A program made the position numbers and the translations under genes. The notes beneath the pieces were generated by a model. That model worked only from the letters and a program-made list of their open reading frames with translations, ran no database searches and was not told the DNA's origin. DNA of 64,000 nt from Chlamydia suis (GTDB lineage Bacteria > Chlamydiota > Chlamydiia > Chlamydiales > Chlamydiaceae), in assembly GCF_900169085.1 (NCBI RefSeq), contig NZ_LT821323.1, forward strand, positions 806,001 through 870,000. The letters run 5' to 3'. This document shows positions 26,257-35,841 of this stretch, one piece after another. How positions within the stretch are numbered: position 1 is the first letter of the stretch; every line of letters starts with the position of its first letter.

Positions 26257-27435
26257 ATGCTATTGGATTCTCGCTTCCCTTCGGATTATTATTTACGTAT
26301 CCTAGAATTAGTCATTCGGGATTCTTCTTGTAAACTGGTGTATAATCGTCGTCTCCACATGTTGGAGGCGCTGCCTCTTGATCAAAAGCTTTCTGTTGAT
26401 CAAGAGGGAGAATCCAGCATTTTACGGGAGGTGATTAGCGAGCTTCTCGCGCATTCCGGCGAAAGCTATGCTATTTCTGCAAGACTCCTTGCTGTGATCG
26501 ATATTTATTTGAAGCAAGAGCAGCCATCAAACTCCCTGTTTGCCAGAATATTTCGGAAAAAAGAACGGGCACGAAAGAAACGAATAGTGAATAAACTGCT
26601 TTTGTTAAAAAGCATTCTATTCTTTGAACGACAACGTCCTGTGAAAAAGGTGTCGGCAGTCGCAGATTCTATTCTACGCAAATCCAGAGGGAATTTCTCC
26701 TCTTGGGAGGATTTTACTCACGATGTACAGGCTCATAAATCGGGGGCAGAAGAGGATGTTCCGAATTCTTTGCGAGGGCGAGTCGAAGAGGATGCTGCTT
26801 CACAAATGATTGTAGAAGTTTTGCTAGCCTTTTTAGACAATCAAGATATGTACCTCTCTGTAAGCTTTGAAATTCTTCGCAATTTTTTGGAGGAAAAAGT
26901 CTTGTCCAAGAGGAGCTTATCTCCTCGCAGTCATGATGCGATTAACAAGATCAAAGATCTGTATTTGGTAAGCCCAGAAGACTTTCAAACATTCGTAGGG
27001 GGAGTGATTACAGAGTCTCTATTTCAAACAGAAGATCAACTTGTCGTTGGATGCGAGATTTTTTCTCAAGAAGGAAAAGCTCTTTTTGATTCTTGGCAGA
27101 GCATTACGCAGAAATATCCTCATGACATGCTGTATACACAAGCATTTTTAGCAGATGTGGTGTTACATGTTGTGCAACACCACATTCGGTTAAATGCAAA
27201 GGTTAAACCTACATCTCCAGAACAAGTAGGAAGTTTGTATAGTATTCGGGATCACAGCCCTCGAGCCTGGGCAAGAATGATGCGAGTATTGCTAATGCGC
27301 TGGCTACTCGATTATCATTTCGATGTGTATGCACATCTTAAAGAGGAAATTCTTCGTTGTCCTCCTCGTCCTCCTTTTTGGCAAATGATTCCTTCAGAAT
27401 CAGGAGATGGAACTTTCCGTAAAGAGGCTCGTTAG
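26257..27435 (+). CDS. Hypothetical chlamydial protein (CT696 type)
   Basis: A 392-residue protein of unknown function, 62 bases after tmeB on the same strand. It is rich in helices, has no signal peptide or membrane segment, and carries a strongly basic patch NSLFARIFRKKERARKKR near 92-109 that echoes the amphipathic cationic segments of TmeA and TmeB. The C terminus is unusual, with Pro/Arg (CPPRPPFW near 370). Position beside two effectors suggests a secreted or effector-related role, but that is inference. Its stop overlaps convergent nth by 4 bases. Confidence 0.8.
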   Translation: MLLDSRFPSDYYLRILELVIRDSSCKLVYNRRLHMLEALPLDQKLSVDQEGESSILREVISELLAHSGESYAISARLLAVIDIYLKQEQPSNSLFARIFRKKERARKKRIVNKLLLLKSILFFERQRPVKKVSAVADSILRKSRGNFSSWEDFTHDVQAHKSGAEEDVPNSLRGRVEEDAASQMIVEVLLAFLDNQDMYLSVSFEILRNFLEEKVLSKRSLSPRSHDAINKIKDLYLVSPEDFQTFVGGVITESLFQTEDQLVVGCEIFSQEGKALFDSWQSITQKYPHDMLYTQAFLADVVLHVVQHHIRLNAKVKPTSPEQVGSLYSIRDHSPRAWARMMRVLLMRWLLDYHFDVYAHLKEEILRCPPRPPFWQMIPSESGDGTFRKEAR

Positions 27436-28073
27436 CCTGAATGTAGAGCTAAAAATGAGCAGATAGGACAAGAAGCTATTTGGTGATGCAAGGCCGGACA
27501 GTACTCTCTTGCGTAATAGATGAGCTGTAAGTGTAATTTCGGAGAATTTGTAGTGCCAAAGAAGGAAACAAGATCTTTCTCCACAGCGTAAGGGCTGCGT
27601 TTGGTAGAAAGTCGCCAGCGATGCGCTAGACGAAGAATATGTGTGTCTACGGGGAAAGTGTTTTCCCCATAGTAAATACTTAAAAAAACCGAGGCGGTTT
27701 TTCGTCCCACCCCAGGAAGTTTCGTTAGCTCAGTAAGAGAACGGGGAGGTTCTTGATCGTAGTGTTGTACAAGAATATGAGAGAGTTTGTGAATGTAGTT
27801 CGCTTTCTGTTCTCCTAATCCGCAAGGAGCGATGAAGGAATATATTTCAGAAGGAGTAAGCGCACTCATTGATTTCGCATCAGGAGCTTTAGCAAAAAGG
27901 GATGGGGTAACCGTATTGACGGCTTTATCTGTCGAGTTCCCAGAGAGAAGAATTGCTATCAGGAGCTGGAAAGGAGAATGCCATCCTTTCAAAGAGGGTT
28001 CTGGAGAGGGAAAAAGTCGGTTTAAAGTGTTTAGAATAAACAAACGTTTAGATGATCCGCTTACCGCATTCAT
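27432..28073 (-). CDS. nth: Endonuclease III with altered Fe-S ligand set
   Basis: A 213-residue DNA glycosylase/AP lyase for oxidised pyrimidines. The helix-hairpin-helix LPGVGRKTA (about 117-125) carries the catalytic Lys, and FPVDTHI (about 140-146) the catalytic Asp. The C-terminal cluster loop deviates: the family pattern is C-x6-C-x2-C-x5-C, here it reads C-x9-C-x2-C-x5-H (EYCPALHHQIASCPICSFLALH), so the fourth cysteine is a histidine and the first spacing is longer. It lies 6 bases after mnmE on the same strand, so the two are an operon. Confidence 0.93.
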   Translation of the reverse strand: MNAVSGSSKRLFILNTLNRLFPSPEPSLKGWHSPFQLLIAILLSGNSTDKAVNTVTPSLFAKAPDAKSMSALTPSEIYSFIAPCGLGEQKANYIHKLSHILVQHYDQEPPRSLTELTKLPGVGRKTASVFLSIYYGENTFPVDTHILRLAHRWRLSTKRSPYAVEKDLVSFFGTTNSPKLHLQLIYYAREYCPALHHQIASCPICSFLALHSG

Positions 28074-28079
28074 AGCCGT

Positions 28080-29414
28080 TTATTTCCCGATACAAAACTT
28101 ACTAAAAATTTCTCCTAAGACACTTTCGGTAACTTCAGATCCGGATAAATTCCCTATAGAATGCAAAGCCTGTCTAAGATCTAAAGCAAGACATTCGCTG
28201 GGGAGACATTCCTTGAATCCCGCTAATGCATCTGTTAGACACGATTGAACTGTGTGTAATAGGCTGTGATGCCGAGCAGAAACTAAAAAGATTTTAGAAG
28301 ACTTTCCTAATTTGGAGGTGTTGAGCCAATTATGTAAAGCTTGTTTCAATTCGGACAGTCCTTCTCCAGTTTTTGCGGATACGCAGATCTGCTGAAAAGG
28401 AACCTGTAATGAAGGCGGGAGAGCGACATCACATTTGTTCCAAAGTAAAATAGTGGGCTTTTGATATAAGATGTCGGGAAGTTGCGGGACAGGTTGTGAG
28501 GCGTCCATCACCCAAAGAATGCCTTCTGCTTGGCTCATAGCCTCTCGAGCACGTTCGATACCTTCTTTTTCAACAATATTCTCAGTATCCCGAATTCCTG
28601 CAGAATCGATTAAACGAAGATGTTTCCCGTGCAACATCCAGTTTTCTTCCAAAATATCTCGAGTTGTTCCCGGGATGTCTGTAACAATAGCACGATTTTT
28701 TTGTGTGAGCGCATTAAGGATAGAAGATTTTCCTGCATTGGGGAGCCCCGCTAAAACGATGCTGGTCCCTTGGGCAAGGCGCTGCCCTTCATCGAAGCTA
28801 GCAAGAAGCTCTTGCGTAATAGCAAGAGCTTCTTGGATTTTGCTTTGAGGAAGAGAATGCTCGGTTTCGATATCTTCTTCGGGGAAGTCGGCTAAAACCT
28901 CTATGTAGGCAAGAGCTTCTATGATGAGGGAGGAAATCGTTGCAATTGCTTGAGAGGTGTGTCCTTGAAATTGATTCTGCGCAATGCGGAAAGCATCCAT
29001 ATTTTCAGCTGAAATCAGCTGTTGTATAGCCTCTGCTTGAATTAAGTCGATTTTCCCATTTAAGAAGGCTCGTTGCGAAAATTCGCCGGGGAGTGCTGCT
29101 CTAGCTCCCTCAGCTAGTAAGGCTTGCAAAATCTGAGAGCAAGCAAAGTACCCTCCGTGGCATTGAAATTCTACAACGTCTTCTCCTGTAAATGAACGGG
29201 GAGAGCGCATCACTAAAACTAGGGCTTGGTCAAGACAAACTTCGTTGTGGGATACTGTGCCAAGGTGGGCCGTGTGTGTGGCATAGCCTGCAATATTGCC
29301 AGAAAAAATGCGATCAGAAATAGAAATGGCTTGCGGGCCTGAGACTCGAACAATGGCGATACTCCCCTCTCCTGGAGGGGTTGCTATGGCTGCGATCGTA
29401 TCATTTTGAAGCAT
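28080..29414 (-). CDS. mnmE: tRNA modification GTPase MnmE
   Basis: A 444-residue GTPase that, with MnmG, modifies the wobble uridine of certain tRNAs. The N-terminal folate-binding domain begins [19 protein letters not shown]; the central helical domain surrounds the G domain with G1 LPNAGKSS near 224-231, G2 GTTRDI, G3 DSAGIR and G4 NKCD. The C-terminal CIGK motif, needed for activity, is intact as the last four residues. Older annotations call it thdF or trmE. ATG at 29414. Confidence 0.97.
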   Translation of the reverse strand: MLQNDTIAAIATPPGEGSIAIVRVSGPQAISISDRIFSGNIAGYATHTAHLGTVSHNEVCLDQALVLVMRSPRSFTGEDVVEFQCHGGYFACSQILQALLAEGARAALPGEFSQRAFLNGKIDLIQAEAIQQLISAENMDAFRIAQNQFQGHTSQAIATISSLIIEALAYIEVLADFPEEDIETEHSLPQSKIQEALAITQELLASFDEGQRLAQGTSIVLAGLPNAGKSSILNALTQKNRAIVTDIPGTTRDILEENWMLHGKHLRLIDSAGIRDTENIVEKEGIERAREAMSQAEGILWVMDASQPVPQLPDILYQKPTILLWNKCDVALPPSLQVPFQQICVSAKTGEGLSELKQALHNWLNTSKLGKSSKIFLVSARHHSLLHTVQSCLTDALAGFKECLPSECLALDLRQALHSIGNLSGSEVTESVLGEIFSKFCIGK

Positions 29415-29689
29415 GGGTAGAAGCCTTCAGGCTAATAAAGTGCTGAAAAGGGAATCATTATACTGTCGGAAGAGCTTTCTAAGCAAGAAAGGGAGATCAA
29501 AGGAGTTTGTTACTGGGCTTAGCATAAATTTTTGAAACAGAGATGAAAACAGGTTGATTGAAAAGGTTTATGAGGCAAAAGGGGTTTGTGTTTTTGAGAA
29601 AGAGGAACTTCTTTATAGTCTTTATGCCTTGTGTGTAACAGGCGTCTATGAGCAGAGTAAGTCATTCGCTTGCGGGCTAGGAGAAAAGC

Positions 29690-30595
29690 ATGAAATTGCA
29701 GGAATTTTTATATGTGAATCGTGAAACTGGGGCTATAGAAAAAGAACCAGTCTTTTGTCCCGGGGCAATCAAGTTTTTTCTTGGCGCCAGGATTGGGAGG
29801 GCAGTGTATGCTTTTTTGTGTAAAAACAGCCTGTTTTCGCGAATAGTCGGCCGATTGCAAAGACTACGAGTAACAAGACGTTTTATTAAATCTTTTGTTG
29901 AAAAATATTCGATTCGCGAAGAGGAATGCCTCCTCTCTCTTCGCGAGTACGGATCTTTTAACGATTTTTTTATACGGAAACTTAAGCCAGAGGCTCGCCC
30001 TATTTTAGAGGGAGATGAAATCTGTGTTACTCCTGCAGATGGCGCCTACCTTGTTTTCCCTTCTATGGAAGATGTTGCTGCTTTTTCTATCAAAAACCAA
30101 AAATTTTCTTTGGAGACCTTTTTAGACGATTCGCGATTGGCGAGCGAATACTCAAAAGGAAGTATGGTCATTGCAAGGCTGGCGCCATTCGATTACCATC
30201 GATTCCATTTTCCTGTGGCTGGTATTGTTGGTTCTTCGCGGCGTATAAACGGCTATCTCTTTTCTATTCACCCGCTTATGTTGAAAAAAAATCTAGCGAT
30301 TTTCTCTGAAAACAAACGGGAGATTACCATTCTTGAGTCTAAAGAATTTGGAAAAATTGCTTATGTGGAAATCGGGGCTTTAAATGTCGGCTCTATTCAT
30401 CAGACGTTTTCTCCCGGAAGTTATGTGAGGAAAGGAGAGGAAAAAGGCTTCTTTGCTTTCGGGGGATCGACTGTTGTTCTGTTATTTCAGCCTCAACGCA
30501 TTATGTTTGATGCAGACTTGATTAACTATTCGGCCCAAGGTTTAGAAACTCGATGTTTGATGGGACAGTCGTTAGGAAAACGTTTCTCTTCATAA
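29690..30595 (+). CDS. psd: Phosphatidylserine decarboxylase
   Basis: A 301-residue membrane-associated enzyme that makes phosphatidylethanolamine. Catalytic features are the Asp in TPADGAY near 115-121, the His in APFDYHRFHFPVAG near 163-176, and the self-cleavage Ser in FAFGGSTVV near 259-267 (GGST in place of the common LGST), where the chain splits into beta and alpha subunits with a pyruvoyl group. ATG at 29690. It is followed after 64 bases by a TPR membrane protein gene. Confidence 0.94.
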   Translation: MKLQEFLYVNRETGAIEKEPVFCPGAIKFFLGARIGRAVYAFLCKNSLFSRIVGRLQRLRVTRRFIKSFVEKYSIREEECLLSLREYGSFNDFFIRKLKPEARPILEGDEICVTPADGAYLVFPSMEDVAAFSIKNQKFSLETFLDDSRLASEYSKGSMVIARLAPFDYHRFHFPVAGIVGSSRRINGYLFSIHPLMLKKNLAIFSENKREITILESKEFGKIAYVEIGALNVGSIHQTFSPGSYVRKGEEKGFFAFGGSTVVLLFQPQRIMFDADLINYSAQGLETRCLMGQSLGKRFSS

Positions 30596-30659
30596 AAATA
30601 AAGACTTAAAACGTTTTTTTTGGTATTGCAAGAGAGAGAAAACTCGGAAGTTACGCATT

Positions 30660-31985
30660 ATGTGGCTAATCGTAGCATGGACACTCTTGGTTTGCTTAGC
30701 GATGGCTTTAGTCTTCAAAGCTTACAGGAGTGTTGTCTGCTTCCGCAACCACGTCAATCAAGTAATGCGGGACGTGCGTTTGAACGTGGATTTGAAGGAG
30801 TGGGCGCTTGCAGAAAAACTCCTAGCTCCTATTTTGAAAAAACGTCTGTATCGCCGAAAATATCTGTTTGAATATATCCGGATCCTTCGTGAGCAAGAGC
30901 GCTTTGAAGAGGCCGAGAAGCTTTTGGGAGAAGCCAAACGATTGAAGTTGGGCGGCCCTCGATTTTTCTTAGAGATTGCCCATAAAGCTTTTCGTCACGG
31001 GGCTTACAAAGAGGCTGCTCGGGCTTTTTCGCTGTTGCCTTCTGAGTTGCTAGAAGAGCGAGAGATCGCTCGGTATACGATTTCCCTTGTGTATCTAGGG
31101 GAAGTAGATTTAGCGTGTCGGATAGTGGATCCCTGGATCAGCCCGTTAGCTCATCAAGAAATCTTGATCAGCGTTGGGCATATCTATTTCGCTACGAAGC
31201 GTTACGCCGATGCCATAGATTTCTATCGACGAGCGCGATCTTTAGGCTCTTGTCCCATTGATGTTTTGTATAATTTAGCGCATTCTTTGCGCATTTGTGG
31301 GCACTACGTTGATGCGGGGATGCTTTTTAGAGAGCTTCTCGGAGATCCCATTTATAAAGACGAAGCCATGTTTAATATTGGATTATGTGAGCAGAAGCTA
31401 GGGAATTCGAAAAAGGCTCTGCTGATCTACCAAAACAGTGCTTTATGGGTTCGGGGGGATGCCTTGATGATGCGTTATGCGGCCCTCGCTGCCGCAGATC
31501 AGCAGGATTACCATCTCGCCGAGCATTGCTGGTCTTTGGCTTTTCGCTGCCAAAATTATGCTGACGATTGGAATTGTTGTGTGCATTACGGATTAGCGTT
31601 ATGCCATTTGAAAAAATATGAGGAAGCAGAAAAAGTGTATTTACGAGTGATCCAAAAGACTCCGGATTGTCTTGTCGCTTGTAAAGCGCTTGCTTGGCTA
31701 GCGGGAGTCGGACATGCCACAATAATTTCTGCTCGAGAAGGAATCGCATATGCTAAGCGTGCCCTACAAATCAAACGGTCTCCAGAAGTGCTGGAGTTAT
31801 TAAGTGCTTGTGAAGCTCGGGAAGGAAATTTTGATGTGGCGTATGACATCCAGGCTCTTTTAGCTGAGCGGGATACAACTGTAAAAGAGCATGAGCGCCG
31901 CGCACAGATTCTGAAAAACTTACGCCAAAAACTCCCTATCGATCAACAACATATTGTAGAGGTTTCGTTATTGCTAGCGGCGTAG
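30660..31985 (+). CDS. TPR-repeat membrane protein (CT700 type)
   Basis: A 441-residue protein with an N-terminal membrane anchor (residues 2-20, WLIVAWTLLVCLAMALVFK) and then tandem helical repeats of the tetratricopeptide type, such as HIYFATKRYADAIDFYRRA, LYNLAHSLRICGHYVDAGML and HYGLALCHLKKYEEAEKVYL. The anchor would leave the repeat domain in the cytoplasm or periplasm; the KAYRS basic patch after it suggests a cytoplasmic C-terminal part. Function unknown; a scaffold for a membrane complex is the likeliest use of such repeats. Confidence 0.82.
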   Translation: MWLIVAWTLLVCLAMALVFKAYRSVVCFRNHVNQVMRDVRLNVDLKEWALAEKLLAPILKKRLYRRKYLFEYIRILREQERFEEAEKLLGEAKRLKLGGPRFFLEIAHKAFRHGAYKEAARAFSLLPSELLEEREIARYTISLVYLGEVDLACRIVDPWISPLAHQEILISVGHIYFATKRYADAIDFYRRARSLGSCPIDVLYNLAHSLRICGHYVDAGMLFRELLGDPIYKDEAMFNIGLCEQKLGNSKKALLIYQNSALWVRGDALMMRYAALAAADQQDYHLAEHCWSLAFRCQNYADDWNCCVHYGLALCHLKKYEEAEKVYLRVIQKTPDCLVACKALAWLAGVGHATIISAREGIAYAKRALQIKRSPEVLELLSACEAREGNFDVAYDIQALLAERDTTVKEHERRAQILKNLRQKLPIDQQHIVEVSLLLAA

Positions 31986-32239
31986 CGATTTCTTCCTTAT
32001 AAGTAAGCTCAGCATAAGGGCTTAGCCCGGTGTTGTGGGAGTGCTTTTTGTTTTCTTTTTCTCGGGGAAAGTCTAAAATGAGCCAGAATACACGGATTTC
32101 TTTTCTCTCGAGCAGTCTTCCCCTGAGAGATTTTGTGTATAAAAAGATAATTATCAAAAAGAAATAGAAAGACTCATTCTTGTTGTTTAGGCGCCTTTAA
32201 ATGAGAATGGGTTTCTTTTCAAAAGCATGTGTTGAACAT

Positions 32240-35149
32240 ATGATGGATTTCCTTAAGCGTTTTTTCGGATCCTCCCAAGAGAGAATATTAAAACGATTCC
32301 AGAAGCTCGTTGAAGAGGTTAATATTTGCGATGAGAAATTTTCGTCGTTATCCGACGAAGAGCTTCGCGAAAAAACTCCTCAATTGAAGAAGCGGTATCA
32401 AGAAGGAGAGTCCTTGGATAAACTTCTGCCGGAAGCGTATGGTGTTGTGAAAAACGTATGTCGGCGCTTGTCAGGAACCCCTGTAGAAGTTTCTGGATAT
32501 CACCAACAGTGGGATATGGTCCCCTATGATGTGCAAATTCTCGGTGCTATTGCTATGCATAAAGGCTTTATTACTGAGATGCAAACAGGAGAAGGGAAGA
32601 CTTTGACTGCGGTGATGCCGCTTTATCTGAATGCATTAACGGGAAAACCAGTCCATCTCGTCACCGTGAATGATTACTTAGCTCAGCGAGATTGCGAGTG
32701 GGTAGGTTCGGTTTTACGTTGGCTGGGATTAACAACGGGTGTTTTGGTTTCTGGGATTCCTCCGGAAAAACGGAAAGCGATTTATCAGTGTGACGTTGTC
32801 TATGGAACCGCTTCGGAATTCGGTTTCGATTACCTACGAGACAACTCTATTGCAACAAGGAAAGAAGAGCAGGTAGGACGAGGTTTTTATTTTGCCATCA
32901 TTGATGAAGTAGATTCTGTATTAATCGATGAGGCGAGAACTCCTCTGATTATTTCTGGGCCAGGAGAGAAACATAATCCTGTTTATTTCGAGTTAAAAGA
33001 TAAGGTTGCCGACTTAGTGCATTTCCAAAGGGAACTGTGTAATCAAATTGCTGCAGAAGCAAGGAAACACCTAGATCCCTTTTTGGGCACCGACGTACTT
33101 CCTAAGGATAGAAAAATTATGGAAGGGATCTCAGAGGCTTGCCGCGCTTTGTGGTTGGTAAGCAAGGGGATGCCTCTTAACCGGGTTTTACGTCGTGTGC
33201 GGGAGCATCCAGATCTCCGCGCCATAATTGACAAATGGGATGTTTTTTATCACGCAGAACAAAACAAAGAAGAGTGCTTAGAGAAGCTCGCCTCTTTGTA
33301 TATCATTGTAGATGAACATAATAATGATTTTGAGTTAACAGACAAAGGCATGCAGCAATGGATCGAGAAGATCGGAGGTTCTGCAGAAGACTTTGTAATG
33401 ATGGATATGGGGCATGAATATGCCCTGATTGAGGAGGATACTACCCTTTCCTCCGCGGAAAAACTTAATCGCAAAATTGCGATTTCTGAGAAAGATACAC
33501 AGCGAAAAGCGAGAGCTCATGGGTTGCGTCAGTTGCTGCGTGCTCATTTGCTTATGGAAAAGGATATTGATTATATTGTTCGCGATGACCAGATTGTGAT
33601 CATTGATGAGCATACAGGGCGTCCTCAACCAGGACGTCGCTTCTCAGAAGGGTTGCATCAAGCTATCGAAGCAAAAGAACAGGTAACCATTCGGAAAGAA
33701 TCGCAAACCTTTGCTACGGTTACTTTGCAAAATTTCTTTAGACTATATGAAAAACTTGCAGGAATGACTGGGACGGCTATCACAGAATCCCGGGAGTTTA
33801 AAGAAATTTACAATTTATATGTGTTGCAAGTACCTACATTCAAGCCTTGCCTACGTATAGACTATAATGACGCTTTTTATATGACGGAGCGAGAGAAGTA
33901 TCAGGCTATTGTTGCAGAAATTGTCTCCGCTCATCATTCCGGGAAACCGATTCTGATTGGAACAGAGTCGGTGGAAGTTTCTGAAAAGCTCTCGCGTATT
34001 TTGCGTCAAAATCGCATTCATCATACGGTACTTAACGCGAAAAATCATGCACAAGAAGCAGAGATTATCGCTGGGGCTGGAAAAGTTGGGGCTGTAACAG
34101 TTGCTACAAATATGGCGGGTCGAGGTACAGATATTAAACTGGATCAAGAGGCTGTTGCTGCCGGAGGGCTTTACGTTATAGGTACGTCGCGACATCAGTC
34201 ACGACGTATTGATAGACAGCTACGAGGTCGTTGTGCTCGTCTTGGAGATCCTGGAGCAGCCAAGTTTTTCCTTTCGTTTGAAGATCGGCTTATGCGACTT
34301 TTCGCTTCTCCTAAGTTGAATACTTTGATTCGACATTTCCGCCCTCCTGAGGGAGAGGCTATGTCGGATCCTATGTTTGACCGATTAATTGAAACAGCTC
34401 AGAAGCGTGTTGAGGGCCGTAACTATACGATACGTAAGCATACTTTGGAATACGACGATGTGATGAATAAACAGCGGCAGACCATCTATGCTTTCCGGAA
34501 CGACGTTTTACATGCAGAGGACCTATTCGTTGTTGCTCGAGAGCAAATAGAGCATGTTGCCGTAGCTTTAGCTTTTTTGATTTTAAAAGATGCGCATGCA
34601 GATCACTGCTCCCTACCTAAGATTGAAGAATGGCTGAGTTATTCGTTCCCAGTAAAACTGGATGATCAAGAAATTCGTCGTTTAGGAGATGTAGATGCTG
34701 TCGCAGATTATATAGGCGGTCTACTGATAGAGGCTTTTGATGCTAAATTTTCTGCTATGCTTTCTGAGTTTACAGAGATCATTGGTTCGGCATCTAATGC
34801 TCAGGGTGTTTGCAATGATATTCTTCGTTCAGTGATCATTTCGCATATTGACGAAGAGTGGAAAATCCATTTAGTAGATATGGACTTGCTGCGTTCTGAG
34901 GTAGGATTGCGTTCTGTTGGGCAAAAAGATCCTTTGATTGAATTTAAGAATGAGTCTTTCCTTTTGTTTGAAGGGCTGATCCGCGATATTCGCATCGCTA
35001 TAGTGAAACATTTGTTTGCTTTGGAATTGTCATTAACGCGAAGTGACAGGCCTGACAATGCGATTCCAACGGTTGCTACGGCTTTTCATAATCATGATAA
35101 TTTCCGGCCTATGGAGTTAACCATTATTGGTGAGGACGAAGCATCCTAG
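32240..35149 (+). CDS. secA: Preprotein translocase ATPase SecA
   Basis: A 969-residue SecA, the motor that drives proteins through SecYEG. Walker A MQTGEGKTL lies near 114-122, the DEVDSVLIDEARTPLIISG segment near 225-243, and the second nucleotide domain carries NMAGRGTDIKL near 630 and QLRGRCARLGDPG near 660. A chlamydial insertion of roughly 100 residues follows the first DEAD region (PLNRVLRRVREHPDLRAI and neighbours). The C-terminal zinc-binding CxC motif of E. coli SecA is absent. I chose the ATG at 32240 (MMDFLKRFFG); a TTG at 32201 adds 13 unlikely residues. It ends just before a strong terminator. Confidence 0.96.
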   Translation: MMDFLKRFFGSSQERILKRFQKLVEEVNICDEKFSSLSDEELREKTPQLKKRYQEGESLDKLLPEAYGVVKNVCRRLSGTPVEVSGYHQQWDMVPYDVQILGAIAMHKGFITEMQTGEGKTLTAVMPLYLNALTGKPVHLVTVNDYLAQRDCEWVGSVLRWLGLTTGVLVSGIPPEKRKAIYQCDVVYGTASEFGFDYLRDNSIATRKEEQVGRGFYFAIIDEVDSVLIDEARTPLIISGPGEKHNPVYFELKDKVADLVHFQRELCNQIAAEARKHLDPFLGTDVLPKDRKIMEGISEACRALWLVSKGMPLNRVLRRVREHPDLRAIIDKWDVFYHAEQNKEECLEKLASLYIIVDEHNNDFELTDKGMQQWIEKIGGSAEDFVMMDMGHEYALIEEDTTLSSAEKLNRKIAISEKDTQRKARAHGLRQLLRAHLLMEKDIDYIVRDDQIVIIDEHTGRPQPGRRFSEGLHQAIEAKEQVTIRKESQTFATVTLQNFFRLYEKLAGMTGTAITESREFKEIYNLYVLQVPTFKPCLRIDYNDAFYMTEREKYQAIVAEIVSAHHSGKPILIGTESVEVSEKLSRILRQNRIHHTVLNAKNHAQEAEIIAGAGKVGAVTVATNMAGRGTDIKLDQEAVAAGGLYVIGTSRHQSRRIDRQLRGRCARLGDPGAAKFFLSFEDRLMRLFASPKLNTLIRHFRPPEGEAMSDPMFDRLIETAQKRVEGRNYTIRKHTLEYDDVMNKQRQTIYAFRNDVLHAEDLFVVAREQIEHVAVALAFLILKDAHADHCSLPKIEEWLSYSFPVKLDDQEIRRLGDVDAVADYIGGLLIEAFDAKFSAMLSEFTEIIGSASNAQGVCNDILRSVIISHIDEEWKIHLVDMDLLRSEVGLRSVGQKDPLIEFKNESFLLFEGLIRDIRIAIVKHLFALELSLTRSDRPDNAIPTVATAFHNHDNFRPMELTIIGEDEAS

Positions 35150-35156
35150 TCTTGAG

Positions 35157-35185
35157 GCCGTCTCCTAGCTAGGAGACGGCTTTTT
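35157..35185 (+). terminator. Intrinsic terminator of secA
   Basis: A perfect palindrome, GCCGTCTCCTAG (35157-35168) against CTAGGAGACGGC (35169-35180), followed by TTTTT. It starts 8 bases after the secA stop and separates it from the convergent gene at 35232. Confidence 0.9.
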
Positions 35186-35231
35186 GTATGCGGAGAAAGG
35201 TGCTGAAAGTTAGGGGTTCAAGGAGTGTGGG

Positions 35232-35765
35232 CTATACGAAAGCTTCCCATTTGGACCAAGTGCTTCCATCATGATGACGAATCCAAAAAGAACGGTGGTT
35301 ATCTCCTATTAAAAATTGTACCCGATGGTCCCTGCTCACAGTAGTCATACAAATGAGAATGTTATCCAAATTAGCATTCTGGGCGGGAAAATCTTCTGGA
35401 GCATGGATTAGTTTTTCTACATTCGTAGTAAGTAGTAAATCTGGCTGAAGAAGGGTGTCACAATCATACTCTGCTGTAGGAATTTTTTTAGGAGGGATAT
35501 TAAACCATCCTTCCCAGCGGCCTCGATAATAGCTGCGAGTGTAGGCATAGTTGTGATCACTGATATAGAATTGGCGGATAACGCCATTCAATACCGACTT
35601 CCCTAATACAATAAGTAAGTCTCCGTTTTCTCGATCATCTTCCTCTATATATACTCCGGTTTCATGATAGGCATCTAAAGGCTTTGTTTTATCAGATTCG
35701 CAAATAAGAAGATCTAGATCTTGTTTATCATCAGATTGGGATTCGTCGTAGAGTTCATAGTGCAT
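35232..35765 (-). CDS. Protein with two pyocin/phage tail-knob-like repeats (CT702 type)
   Basis: A 177-residue acidic protein without signal peptide. Two similar units can be seen. The first runs ETGVYIEEDD, then LLIVLGK, RQFYISDHNYAYTRSYYRG and WEGWFNI (about 35-90). The second is NILICMTTVSRDHRVQFLIG, then SFWIRHHDGSTWSKWEAFV at the C terminus (about 132-177). The order G-hY, LLhVL, QhhhS, hYhRSh-G-xWxxW is that of the knob domain of R-type pyocin and phage tail fibres. This is motif reading, not a search. ATG at 35765 is preferred over a TTG at 35783; GGAG lies 12 bases before it. It is alone between the secA terminator and der. Confidence 0.7.
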   Translation of the reverse strand: MHYELYDESQSDDKQDLDLLICESDKTKPLDAYHETGVYIEEDDRENGDLLIVLGKSVLNGVIRQFYISDHNYAYTRSYYRGRWEGWFNIPPKKIPTAEYDCDTLLQPDLLLTTNVEKLIHAPEDFPAQNANLDNILICMTTVSRDHRVQFLIGDNHRSFWIRHHDGSTWSKWEAFV

Positions 35766-35841
35766 AGGGATTAAAATCTCCAAGAAATAACTAATTTTAG
35801 TTTTTATTATTTCTAATAAAAGATTTTTGTTTTTTTACAAA

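Noticed and set aside
30620..30871. 83-codon frame ahead of and overlapping the TPR membrane protein
   Set aside because: It overlaps the start of the clear gene at 30660 in another frame and shows no recognisable domain.
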